The notes under the pieces are model-generated. The model was not told where the DNA came from, did no database searches, and saw only the letters and a program-made list of their open reading frames with translations. A DNA stretch of 43,619 nucleotides from Burkholderiales bacterium. GTDB taxonomy: Bacteria; Pseudomonadota; Gammaproteobacteria; Burkholderiales; Burkholderiaceae. The translations under genes and the position numbers were made by a program. The stretch covers positions 1 to 43,619 of the forward strand of contig JAMFSK010000084.1 in assembly GCA_026225235.1 (NCBI GenBank), given 5' to 3'. Shown here piece by piece: positions 34,255-42,641 of this stretch (positions are counted from its first letter, which is position 1; every line of letters starts with the position of its first letter).

Positions 34255-34275
34255 GTTTTGGGAGATCAAATCGTG

Positions 34276-35160
34276 ATGCTGCAGTACGACCCCGCAGAAC
34301 GTGGCTTCGAAGGCCCCGTCGTTGCCTGCATTCAGATGGAGCCGCATGTCGGCGCGAAGCGCGATAACGTGGCGCGATCCATCGAGCTCGTCGAGAGCGC
34401 CGCAAAAAACGGTGCGTCGTTGGTGGTGTTGCCTGAGTTGTCCAACACGGGCTATGTCTTTGCAGACCGCGAGGAGGCGTTCTCGCTGGCAGAGGCACTG
34501 CCCGACGGGGAGGCCGCTCAGAATTTCGCCGAAGCCGCACAACGCCTTGGCATTCATATCGTCGCCGGTGTCGCCGAGCGAGCGGAGGAGCGGTTGTACA
34601 ACTCGGCCCTTTTCACCGGCCCGTCGGGTCACATCGGCGTCTATCGCAAGCTGCATCTCTGGAACAACGAACATCGCTTCTTCGAGCCGGGCGATCATGG
34701 CATTCCGGTGTTCGATACCCCCTTGGGGCGCATCGCCATTGCGATCTGCTACGACGGGTGGTTTCCCGAGACTTATCGACTGGCAGCCCTGCAAGGGGCA
34801 GACATCGTCTGCGTACCGACGAACTGGGTGCCGATGCCTGCCCAACCCGATGATCGTCCCGCCATGGCATTGACGCTCACCATGGCGGCGGCACATAGCA
34901 ACGGTATTGCGATCGCCTGTGCCAACCGGATCGGGACCGAGCGCGGTCAGCCGTTCATCGGCCAGAGCCTAATCGTGGGTGGCGACGGATGGCCCGTCGC
35001 GGGCCCGGCAAGCGGTGACCGCGAAGAAATCCTGTATGCCGCCATCGATCTAAAACGCACACGCGCCGAGCGCACGTTGAACGCCTTCAATCACCTGCTG
35101 CGCGATCGGCGTGCCGACGTGTACGACCCGATGCCGGGCACTGGCCGGTCTTCTTCATGA
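34276..35160 (+). CDS. Nitrilase-superfamily carbon-nitrogen hydrolase, 294 aa
   Basis: The catalytic Glu-Lys-Cys triad is clear: Glu54 in 'VLPELSNTGY', Lys125 in 'YRKLHLWNNE' and Cys158 in 'AIAICYDGWFPETYR'. The enzyme therefore cleaves a C-N bond in an amide or nitrile. The sequence is not that of aliphatic amidase AmiE but of the general carbon-nitrogen hydrolase group, so amidase is more likely than true nitrilase. ATG at 34276 (or the adjacent GTG at 34273, eight bases after GGGAG) is chosen; the frame extends to 34186 only through the leader terminator. First structural gene of the operon containing its transporter and AmiC/AmiR-type regulators, parallel to Pseudomonas amiE-amiCR. Confidence 0.85.
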   Translation: MLQYDPAERGFEGPVVACIQMEPHVGAKRDNVARSIELVESAAKNGASLVVLPELSNTGYVFADREEAFSLAEALPDGEAAQNFAEAAQRLGIHIVAGVAERAEERLYNSALFTGPSGHIGVYRKLHLWNNEHRFFEPGDHGIPVFDTPLGRIAIAICYDGWFPETYRLAALQGADIVCVPTNWVPMPAQPDDRPAMALTLTMAAAHSNGIAIACANRIGTERGQPFIGQSLIVGGDGWPVAGPASGDREEILYAAIDLKRTRAERTLNAFNHLLRDRRADVYDPMPGTGRSSS

Positions 35161-35233
35161 GATATCGACCGGCGCCCGCATGCTCCTCAAGACCCAACAC
35201 GACTACTACCACCCCTACGAAGGACAACACTCC

Positions 35234-36403
35234 ATGAGTCAGCTCAAGAAACAACTCCTCGTTCCTACCCTCGCGGCCATGGCGGTTGTTGGCGCCTGCA
35301 CAAATGTGTTTGCCGCTGACCCCATCAAGATCGGTGTGGCAGTCGGATTGTCCGGCGCGAATAGCGTCGTGGCGCCTGCCGTGGTTCAGTCTTCGCAGCT
35401 TGCGGTCGACCAGATCAACGCCTCGGGGGGCATCCTGGGTCGACAGGTCCAACTCGAAATAACCGACGATGCGTCCGGCGCGGTCGGCGCGCAGAAGGCT
35501 TACGACACGCTGGTTTTTCAGAAGAACGTCGACGCCATTATTTCCATGGAAACCAGTGCCGCTCGGAACGCCGCGCTGCCCATCGTTGCGCGCGGCAAGA
35601 AGCCGTTTATCTATACGTCGTTCTATGAAGGCCGGTCGTGCAGCGCGTGGATGTACGTCAATGGCTGGGTGCCCGAGCAACAGGTTGCGCCCGTCGTCGA
35701 CTACTTCGCTAAAAGCAAGGGCGCCAAGACCTTCTACCTGGTCGGCAACGACTATGCGTTCGGCCGGGGCATGCTCGAGTTCACGAAGAAGTATATCGAG
35801 CAGCATGGTGCTCAGGTGGTCGGCGAAGCGTACTTGCCGATCGACGGTACCGACTGGACGCCGATTCTGTCCAAGATCCGCTCGGTGCATCCAGATGCGC
35901 TGATCAGTGCGACGGCCGGCGGTGCGCCCAACGTAGCGCTCGCCAAACAGCTGAGCGGCTCGGGGATGACGTTGTTGTACGGCAATCTGGCGATCGACGA
36001 AGGGACAGCCAAGAGCATGGGTGACATTGCGACGGGTATCTATATGTCGGGTTCCTACCTGACGAGTATCGACACGCCGGGGAACAAGAAATTTCTCGCG
36101 GCAATGGACAAGCAGTTCGGAAAAGATCTGAAGACGCCGAACGAGCTGTCCGAGCCGCAATACGAGGCCTTCTTCTTGTATAAGGCCGCGGTCGAGAAAG
36201 CCGGGTCGACTGATCCGGAACAGGTTGTCAAGGCACTCGGTCAGGTGTCGTTCGATGGACCCCGCGGGCCGGTGGAAATGAACAAGAGCCGGCACACCCC
36301 TCTCGCGATGCGTCTGGGGCAGATTCAGGCAGGTGGCTCCGTTAAGATCCTGCAATCCTTTCCCGACGTGGATCCGGGCGCGCAGTGCCCGAATATCAAG
36401 TAG
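35234..36403 (+). CDS. Liv/amide-type ABC transporter substrate-binding protein, 389 aa
   Basis: Peripla_BP_6-type binding protein: 'IKIGVAVGLSGANSVVAPAV', 'INASGGILGRQVQLEITDDA', 'GNDYAFGRGMLEF' and 'LGQVSFDGPRGPVEMNKSRH'. The N-terminal hydrophobic stretch ends VFA|ADP near residue 27, a normal Sec signal; 'VVGAC' upstream loosely resembles a lipobox, so lipoprotein anchoring at Cys22 is possible. AAGGA lies about ten bases before the ATG at 35234. It delivers substrate, presumably the amide or nitrile cleaved by the preceding hydrolase, to the LivH/LivM-type permeases that follow. Confidence 0.85.
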   Translation: MSQLKKQLLVPTLAAMAVVGACTNVFAADPIKIGVAVGLSGANSVVAPAVVQSSQLAVDQINASGGILGRQVQLEITDDASGAVGAQKAYDTLVFQKNVDAIISMETSAARNAALPIVARGKKPFIYTSFYEGRSCSAWMYVNGWVPEQQVAPVVDYFAKSKGAKTFYLVGNDYAFGRGMLEFTKKYIEQHGAQVVGEAYLPIDGTDWTPILSKIRSVHPDALISATAGGAPNVALAKQLSGSGMTLLYGNLAIDEGTAKSMGDIATGIYMSGSYLTSIDTPGNKKFLAAMDKQFGKDLKTPNELSEPQYEAFFLYKAAVEKAGSTDPEQVVKALGQVSFDGPRGPVEMNKSRHTPLAMRLGQIQAGGSVKILQSFPDVDPGAQCPNIK

Positions 36404-36478
36404 GCGCTGTCAGGCAACCCGCATCCGCCTGATCGACGGGCCTTGCCTGTGTGCAGGCGGATGTGACTGGAGACGACC

Positions 36479-37312
36479 ATGGTTTTGGCACTCGATATTT
36501 TGACCACGGCCGCGGTGCTGTTCATCGTGACGGCCGGCTTGATGGTGATTTTCGGCGTCATGAAAATCGTCAATTTCGCCCACGGTGCGTTACTGACGAT
36601 CGGTGCGTATTCGAGCTTCGTGGTCACCCAGCTCAAGCTCAACCCATGGATCAGCTTGCCGCTGGCCGTAGTGGTGGGCACCGTTGTCGGCATGCTGGTG
36701 GAACGGGTGATCGTGCGGCCTCTTTACAAACGCTCGCTCGATGCGATTCTCGCGACCTGGGGCCTGGGCATCGTTATCGGACAGCTTATCGTGATGGCTT
36801 TCGGTCGAGAGGTCCAGTTCGTGGCGACGCCGCTGAAGGGGTCGGTTTCCATCGCCGGGACGGACTATTCCGCTTACCGCCTCGTGTTGATTCCCGTTGC
36901 GCTTGGTCTCTGCGCGCTGATGGCCGCGCTGCTCACGGGCACGCGCTTCGGCGTCAAGACGCGTGCGGTTATCATGAATGAAGACCTGGCGCGAGGGCTT
37001 GGCATTCATTCGGGCCGTATCCGCTTCATCACCTTCAGTCTGGGTGCGGCCTTGGGCTCCCTGGCCGGCACGCTTATCACGCCGTTGTCGAGCGTCGATC
37101 CCGACATGGGACTTCCCTGGCTAGTGAGCGCCTTCATGCTGGTGATGGTGTCGGGTTACTCGATGCTCAGTCTCTTGCTCACTTGCCTCATCTTCGGCGC
37201 TTGCCAGGTTCTGGTCAGCACCTTTGTCAGCCCGGTACTCGGTGGCCTGACCATCGCCGTGCTGGCTGCGTTCACGCTGCGCATTCGTCCGAAGGGGTTC
37301 TCGCATGGCTAA
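36479..37312 (+). CDS. LivH-type ABC transporter permease, 277 aa
   Basis: Membrane permease with about eight hydrophobic helices and the LivH motif 'GVMKIVNFAHGALLTIGAYS' near residues 26-45, plus the coupling-helix region 'MNEDLARGLGIHSGRIRFITF'. Normal length, with no N-terminal domain of the UrtB kind. It overlaps the next gene by eight bases. It forms half of the transporter channel. Confidence 0.87.
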   Translation: MVLALDILTTAAVLFIVTAGLMVIFGVMKIVNFAHGALLTIGAYSSFVVTQLKLNPWISLPLAVVVGTVVGMLVERVIVRPLYKRSLDAILATWGLGIVIGQLIVMAFGREVQFVATPLKGSVSIAGTDYSAYRLVLIPVALGLCALMAALLTGTRFGVKTRAVIMNEDLARGLGIHSGRIRFITFSLGAALGSLAGTLITPLSSVDPDMGLPWLVSAFMLVMVSGYSMLSLLLTCLIFGACQVLVSTFVSPVLGGLTIAVLAAFTLRIRPKGFSHG

Positions 37313-39167
37313 AGTCAATGCGCCGCCCAATCAGGGTGGCAGCGATCGGGGGCAGGCCGCGGAGCGACTGGTGAACCGGCGAAAGGGGCCTCGACGCGGC
37401 TTGCTCGTGATCGGCGGGTTTGCCGTTTTGCTGCTGGCGGTGGGTCCGTTGCTGTTCGGCACCTATCTGCTGAATGTCCTCATCCAGGCGTTCTTCTTTT
37501 CGATCGTCGCTGTGACGGTCGATGTCCTCTGGGGCTACACGGGGTATCTGACGTTCGGGCAATCGGCCTTCTTCGGCATCGGAGCGTATGCGGCGGGTCT
37601 GGTCTTCACCCATGGCGGTTTCTCGACCGCTTACGTGGTGCTGGCGCTGGGCGCGGCCATCGGGGTGACGGCGGCGGTCGCGGGGTTGCTGGGTTGGCTG
37701 TCTTTCTACCGGGGCGCGTCGCCGTTCTTCGCCACCGTGATGTCGCTGGTGATGCCGATCGTACTGACTCAACTCCTCCTGTCCGGCGGCGAATGGACCG
37801 GCTCGAGTTCAGGGCTGACCGGCTATGAGACCTTCGATCTCTCTCTGCAGGCGTGGTATTGGATCGCCGGGGGCGCTTTGCTGGTCATCGCGGCACTGGC
37901 GTGGTGCTTCGTACGCAGCGACGGCGGCCGCGTGCTGGCGGCCATTCGCGACAATGAATCGCGCTGTTCGTACCTGGGGATCAACACCTCTCGGGTCAAG
38001 ATCATCCTGCTGGTGGCGACCGCAATCGTCGCTGGCCTCGCCGGCTTCGGCTACGGCGCGTTTAGCGGCGTGGTTGCCCCCGAGCTGACGGGCTTTGTGC
38101 TCGGGACCCAGTTGATTATCTGGGTTGCGCTGGGTGGCCGCGGCACATTGTGGGGGCCGGTCGTCGGCGCGCTTCTGATCAACGTCGGGACCTCGTATTT
38201 GAGCAGCAGCATGCCATTTGCCTGGCAACTGATTCTGGGCGCCGCCTTTGTGACCGTGATCGTATTGCTGCCCCAGGGTCTGGTGCCGTTGCTTGTGAAG
38301 CCGTTCCGTCACCTGGCCGGCGAGCGCGCCGAATCCGAACTGGTCGAGCGGGCTGTCCGGGCCGAGCTTAGGCAAGCGCCCTCGGAACTTGCGCTGCAGA
38401 TGACCGGGGTCGCCAAACAATTCGGCAGCCTCAAGGTCTTGCAGGGTATCGACCTGACGGCCAAGGCCGGCGAGCTCGTCGGTCTGATCGGACCGAACGG
38501 CGCCGGCAAGACAACGCTGATGCGGTGCATGAGCGACGGCGCAGAACGCTCCGCAGGGTCGGTCGTGCTGTGTGGTCACGATATCCGGCAACTGCCGCCA
38601 GACCGGTGCGTGCACTTCGGGCTGGGTCGGAAGTTCCAGAACGCCAACATCTTCGACACGCTGACCGTGGCCGAATGTCTGAGAATCGCGGGCACGATCA
38701 TCGAACGTCCCTCGCTGTTCCAGAGCGCCCAAACCCTCGCCTTGCCCCCCTACGCACTTGAAGTGGTGCGGACTACCGGCCTTGACCAGAAACTGAGTGC
38801 GGTGGCAAAGGATCTTTCTCACGGCGAACAACAGGCGCTGGAACTGGCGATGGTCCTCGCGCTGGAACCACGGATCGTATTGCTCGACGAGCCCACGGCA
38901 GGCTTGACCAAAACCGAGCGCACACAAATCGGCAGCGTGCTGGCCTCGCTCGCTCACCGGTATCAGTTGTGCTGTCTGCTGGTGGAACATGACCTCGATT
39001 TTGTTGCCGAGATCGCCACCCGCATCGTGGTCCTGCATCAGGGCCGCATTGTGATGCAGGGCAACTTTGACGAGGTGGTCCATTCGGAGCTGGTCCGCAC
39101 GATCTATGCGGGAACTGCGCAAGGCGCGGGGTCCGGCGGGAATGCAGCCCTTCAGGAGGTGTCATGA
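37305..39167 (+). CDS. LivM-LivG fusion: ABC transporter permease plus ATPase, 620 aa
   Basis: Residues about 30-345 are a LivM-type permease ('DVLWGYTGYLTFGQSAFFGI', 'AIRDNESRCSYLGINTSRVK'); residues about 365-620 are a LivG-type ATPase with Walker A 'GPNGAGKTT', signature 'LSHGEQQALELAMVL', Walker B 'IVLLDEPTAGL' and switch His 'LVEHDLDFV'. The joining segment is short and charged ('ERAESELVERAVRAELRQ'). The two are separate subunits in most Liv systems, but such fusions are known. ATG at 37305 overlaps livH; ATGA overlap with the next gene. As one chain it fixes the stoichiometry of the permease and ATPase halves. Confidence 0.9.
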   Translation: MAKVNAPPNQGGSDRGQAAERLVNRRKGPRRGLLVIGGFAVLLLAVGPLLFGTYLLNVLIQAFFFSIVAVTVDVLWGYTGYLTFGQSAFFGIGAYAAGLVFTHGGFSTAYVVLALGAAIGVTAAVAGLLGWLSFYRGASPFFATVMSLVMPIVLTQLLLSGGEWTGSSSGLTGYETFDLSLQAWYWIAGGALLVIAALAWCFVRSDGGRVLAAIRDNESRCSYLGINTSRVKIILLVATAIVAGLAGFGYGAFSGVVAPELTGFVLGTQLIIWVALGGRGTLWGPVVGALLINVGTSYLSSSMPFAWQLILGAAFVTVIVLLPQGLVPLLVKPFRHLAGERAESELVERAVRAELRQAPSELALQMTGVAKQFGSLKVLQGIDLTAKAGELVGLIGPNGAGKTTLMRCMSDGAERSAGSVVLCGHDIRQLPPDRCVHFGLGRKFQNANIFDTLTVAECLRIAGTIIERPSLFQSAQTLALPPYALEVVRTTGLDQKLSAVAKDLSHGEQQALELAMVLALEPRIVLLDEPTAGLTKTERTQIGSVLASLAHRYQLCCLLVEHDLDFVAEIATRIVVLHQGRIVMQGNFDEVVHSELVRTIYAGTAQGAGSGGNAALQEVS

Positions 39168-39871
39168 GCCAGATCGCGTTGGACCTGCAAGACGTGACCA
39201 GTGGCTATCAGGCGTCGGTGGTGCTGCGCAAGCTGTCGATGAGCGTCGCCGAGGGCGAGGCGGTCGCCTTGCTGGGCAAGAACGGAATGGGCAAGACCAC
39301 CTTGCTCAAGACCGTCATGGGGTATCTGCCGAAGAAGACTGGTGCGATAAAGCTGCGTGGGCAGGATATTACCCGCCTGTCGCCCCACCGGATCGCCCGC
39401 GAAGGTGTCGCCTATGCCCCCCAGGAACATGCCTTGTTCCAGGACCTCAGCATCCGTGACAACCTGCGCCTGGGGCTCGTCAAAGTATCGGTATTCGATG
39501 AACGCTTTGCCGAGATCGAAGCGATTTTCCCGGTGTTCAAGAGGCGGCTGAAGCAATTCGCGGGCACCCTCTCCGGAGGCGAACAGAAGATGCTGCTAGT
39601 GGCTCGCGCGCTCATGATGCGGCCGTCGATCATCCTGCTCGACGAGATCACGGAAGGCTTGCAGCCATCTGTGATCGACCGCCTGGCCGAGGCCTTACTC
39701 GGCGAGCGTAGTCGCCGCGGCACGACCCTGCTGCTGATCGAGCAGAACGTGCCTTTTGCGCTGAAGGTGGCCGATCGGTATGCGTTGCTGAAGCAGGGCG
39801 AGATCATCGATCACGGTAACGCGAAGGACGGCGGCGCGGCCGCCTCGATTTTCGAACATCTTCGCCTCTGA
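39164..39871 (+). CDS. LivF-type ABC transporter ATPase, 235 aa
   Basis: Second ATP-binding subunit, with Walker A 'GKNGMGKTT', signature 'LSGGEQKMLLVARAL', Walker B 'IILLDEITEGL' (Ile in place of the usual Pro after Glu) and switch region 'LLIEQNVPFA'. Start ATG overlaps the stop of the fusion gene as ATGA. Normal length. It completes the uptake system of locus 2, which parallels UrtE at 11956-12660. Confidence 0.88.
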   Translation: MSQIALDLQDVTSGYQASVVLRKLSMSVAEGEAVALLGKNGMGKTTLLKTVMGYLPKKTGAIKLRGQDITRLSPHRIAREGVAYAPQEHALFQDLSIRDNLRLGLVKVSVFDERFAEIEAIFPVFKRRLKQFAGTLSGGEQKMLLVARALMMRPSIILLDEITEGLQPSVIDRLAEALLGERSRRGTTLLLIEQNVPFALKVADRYALLKQGEIIDHGNAKDGGAAASIFEHLRL

Positions 39872-39945
39872 TACGGACGGGGATTCGAGTACGATCTTCA
39901 TCGTGTCGTGCAGGAAACGACGAAGCAATACAAGGAGTAGAAAGA

Positions 39946-41121
39946 ATGGGGACGAACACGCGACAGTCGGCCAACCCGGTATCGGCAGACACGGGATGGC
40001 GCATCGGCGTGCTGTACTCCCGCACCGGCGTGACTGCAGCGACAGAATCGGAACACTTTTTCGGCACCGTCCTTGCGATCGAGGAGGTCAATGCAGCGGG
40101 GGGTATCGACGGTCGACCGCTCGACCCGGTCGTCTACGATCCGAAGAGCGATCCCGACGAATATCGTCGCCTCGCCACGCGGATGCTGCAGGAAGACGAC
40201 GTGACCGTTATTTTTGGCTGTTCGACATCGTCGAGCCGAAAGGCCGTGCTGCCGGTGATCGAGCGCAACAACGCGCTGCTGTGGTATTGCTCGATCTATG
40301 AAGGCTTCGAGTATTCGCCCAACGTCATTTACACGGGCGCGGTACCGAACCAGAACAGCATGCAATTGGCGGCTTATCTGCTCCGCAATCATGGCCGCCG
40401 CTTCTTCCTGGTCGGTGCCGACTATATCTATCCGCGAGAATCGAACCGGATCATGCGAGACATGGTCGAGCAGCATGGCGGCGAAATCGTGGAGGAACTG
40501 TATCTCCCCAGCGACGCTGATCCCTCGGCACTCGAAGAGGTGGTGCGGCAGATCAAGGCCGTCGAGCCCGACGTGGTGTTCTCCACCCTGATAGGCCGCG
40601 GTGCGCGTGCCTTTTATCAGTTGTACCGCGAGTATGGCATCGACCCTGCACGCATCCCGATCGCCAGCCTGACGATGACGGAAGGCGAAACGCGGATGAT
40701 CGGTCCGGAACTATGCGGCAGCCACATCATTTCGGCGAGCTACGTCAACACGCTCAATCACGCGAGCAACCACCGTTTCCTGGAATCCTGGCGAGCACGA
40801 TTTGGCGACCAACCGGCCAGCATGTGGTCGGAGATGGCCTACAACCAGGTCCACTTGTTTGCGCTCGCGTTGGCCCGCACGCGAAGTCTTGACACCGCCA
40901 AGCTGGTGGAGGCGGTCCACGAGGTCGAATTCGATTCGCCGGAAGGTCTGCTGAAGATCGATCCGGAAAACAACCACGCCATCCTCACGCCCCGTATTGC
41001 GGTTTGTCGACCGGACGGGGCGTTCGACATCGTCTGGGAGGGCCGTAGTCCGATCAAGCCTGATCCGTACCTGACATCGTACGGGTTCGCGGAATTCTGG
41101 CTCGATGGGGAACCGGCATGA
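39946..41121 (+). CDS. amiC: AmiC-like cytosolic amide-sensing protein (locus 2), 391 aa
   Basis: Paralogue of the protein encoded at 5596-6783, readable in parallel throughout: 'WRIGVLYSRTGVTAATES', 'SSSRKAVLPVIERNNALLWY', 'YEGFEYSPNVIYTGAVPNQN' and 'GADYIYPRESNRIMRDM'. No signal peptide, so cytosolic. AAGGAG sits eight bases before the ATG. It is the second-to-last gene of the locus 2 operon and overlaps amiR by ATGA. Differences from the locus 1 copy in the pocket region (e.g. CSTSSSRK against CYMSSTRK, YCSIYEGF against YATPYEGF) suggest a different ligand. Confidence 0.86.
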   Translation: MGTNTRQSANPVSADTGWRIGVLYSRTGVTAATESEHFFGTVLAIEEVNAAGGIDGRPLDPVVYDPKSDPDEYRRLATRMLQEDDVTVIFGCSTSSSRKAVLPVIERNNALLWYCSIYEGFEYSPNVIYTGAVPNQNSMQLAAYLLRNHGRRFFLVGADYIYPRESNRIMRDMVEQHGGEIVEELYLPSDADPSALEEVVRQIKAVEPDVVFSTLIGRGARAFYQLYREYGIDPARIPIASLTMTEGETRMIGPELCGSHIISASYVNTLNHASNHRFLESWRARFGDQPASMWSEMAYNQVHLFALALARTRSLDTAKLVEAVHEVEFDSPEGLLKIDPENNHAILTPRIAVCRPDGAFDIVWEGRSPIKPDPYLTSYGFAEFWLDGEPA

Positions 41122-41729
41122 GCACGGGTGCGCGCCGGCTGTTTGACGATCTGCGCACGCTGCGCGTGGTGGTGATCCATCCGCCCGGCGATGACCGCAG
41201 TGTTCTCGAGGAACAACTGCGCCGGATCGGCTGCCCTGTTCGCACCGTCTGGCCGTTTCCGTCGCAGTTACCCGTGGATGTCGATGCCATTTTGTTTCTC
41301 GTTGGCCCCGAGACACGAAGCGCGGGCAACTGGTGTGCGGCCGATACCGAGGCGACCCTGATTGCGTTGTCCGACTACGAGAATCCCACGGCGTTGAAAA
41401 TGCTCGTAGATACCCAGGCGCATGGGGTGATCACGAAGCCGTATCGGTCCACGGGCATCCTCAGCACCCTGGTGCTCGCGCGCGCATCGTCTGGCTATCA
41501 GCAGCGACTGCACAACAAAGTCGGCAAGCTCGAGGAAGCGATCAAGGCGCGACGCCATATCGAGAAGGCGATTCGCATCCTCATTGAAGCGCACCGGCTC
41601 AGTGAGAGTGAGGCCTACGAGCACATTCGCTTACGCGCGACGAGCTTGCGGGTCACCATCAGCGAGATCGCCACGATGGTGATCGACGCGCATGAGGCGA
41701 TGGACAAGCTGGGCCTTGGCAAGCGTTGA
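41118..41729 (+). CDS. amiR: AmiR-like ANTAR-domain transcription antiterminator (locus 2), 203 aa
   Basis: Same plan as the locus 1 copy: pseudo-receiver ('TLRVVVIHPPGDDRSVLEEQ'), coiled coil ('QQRLHNKVGKLEEAIKARRH') and C-terminal ANTAR three-helix domain ('AIRILIEAHRLSESEAYEHI' then 'SLRVTISEIATMVIDAHEAM'). ATG overlaps the amiC stop. Its probable RNA target is the leader at 34146-34275 of its own operon, giving feed-forward autoregulation: antitermination raises production of the sensor and the antiterminator. Confidence 0.87.
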   Translation: MSTGARRLFDDLRTLRVVVIHPPGDDRSVLEEQLRRIGCPVRTVWPFPSQLPVDVDAILFLVGPETRSAGNWCAADTEATLIALSDYENPTALKMLVDTQAHGVITKPYRSTGILSTLVLARASSGYQQRLHNKVGKLEEAIKARRHIEKAIRILIEAHRLSESEAYEHIRLRATSLRVTISEIATMVIDAHEAMDKLGLGKR

Positions 41730-41919
41730 GCCGTCTTTTTTCGCTATTCGGATAAAAACTGCGGGAAGTGGATTGCACGATGAATAGCGTACGGCGAAGG
41801 TTAACGGCCGCCCGCCGTGGACCACGTGCTCACGGACAAAGCGGTCCGAGGCATCGATTTACATTCCTGCGGCCTCAAGCTTCATCCCCCACATTAAATT
41901 GACGTTCAGGAGAGTGCAG

Positions 41920-42471
41920 ATGGGCCACACAAGTCTTCCCGGTGTCATGCATGTCGACCATGTTGCGCTGACGGTTCCTGATCTGGACGCCGCGATACGC
42001 TTTTATGGAGACGTGCTCGGTGCCGTCGAACTCTATCGCCTTGGGCCTTTCGATGCGCGTGAGCTTCCGACCATGCCGAACGGGACATGCTGGACGTTTG
42101 CCCACGTGAACGTGGCCGATGCCCGGTTGCAGATCGTGATGATGGCACTGGGCAAAAATCTGATGCTCGAGTTGTTCCGTTACGAACGTCCCACCGATGC
42201 CGTATCGACACCACGGCGCAATTGCGATGCAGGCGCCAGTCACATCGCGCTGAAGGTAGAGAACCTGGATATCGCGCTCGAATTCCTGCGTGAACGTGGC
42301 GTTAAGTTGATGGACGGTCCGATCGTCATCGATGCGGGACCGTGTGCGGGACTTCGCGTCAATTATTTCCTGGATCCGTTCGGCAATCAGCTGGAGCTGG
42401 TCGAATATGGTCATCTGCCGTTCATGGACGAAACGGCCGTGCCGCTCTACGCGCGCCCGGTCCGCGATTGA
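41920..42471 (+). CDS. VOC (glyoxalase/bleomycin resistance)-fold protein, 183 aa
   Basis: Vicinal-oxygen-chelate fold with the metal-binding set His ('MHVDHVALTVPD', near residue 13), His ('ASHIALKVENLD') and Glu ('NQLELVEY'), as in type I glyoxalases, extradiol dioxygenases and related metal enzymes. AGGAGA lies six bases before the ATG at 41920. It follows amiR by 190 bases, so may be the last gene of locus 2 or start a new unit with the desaturase. Substrate unknown. Confidence 0.82.
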   Translation: MGHTSLPGVMHVDHVALTVPDLDAAIRFYGDVLGAVELYRLGPFDARELPTMPNGTCWTFAHVNVADARLQIVMMALGKNLMLELFRYERPTDAVSTPRRNCDAGASHIALKVENLDIALEFLRERGVKLMDGPIVIDAGPCAGLRVNYFLDPFGNQLELVEYGHLPFMDETAVPLYARPVRD

Positions 42472-42641
42472 ACCCCCATGAGCGCGTGGCCTTGCGCTCA
42501 GCCGGGGCATTGATGGAAAGCCATCAAAATTCGGCGTGATACCCGGCCGTCGATCCAGTACTGTGTGTGTCAACAAGCGGCTCTCGCCGCCGATCCAGAA
42601 ATGCAGCAGCCCCCGGGCCAGCGCGCAGACAGGAGACACGC

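Larger units (their letters stand above)
33860..34275. promoter_or_regulatory. Control region and leader of amide/nitrile locus 2
   Basis: Contains a sigma-70-type promoter (34111-34139), a small hairpin with an ANTAR-style loop (34176-34193), and a terminator (34214-34254), each listed separately. The first about 250 bases, toward the GGDEF gene, hold nothing I can assign. The frame of the nitrilase-like gene is open through the terminator to 34186, but the RNA structures and the ribosome-binding site at 34260-34264 show that this part is leader rather than coding sequence. Confidence 0.6.

Noticed and set aside
37809..39122. 437-aa minus-strand frame opposite the LivM-LivG fusion
   Set aside because: Composition rich in Gln, His and Arg typical of a shadow frame; the plus strand has all ABC motifs.
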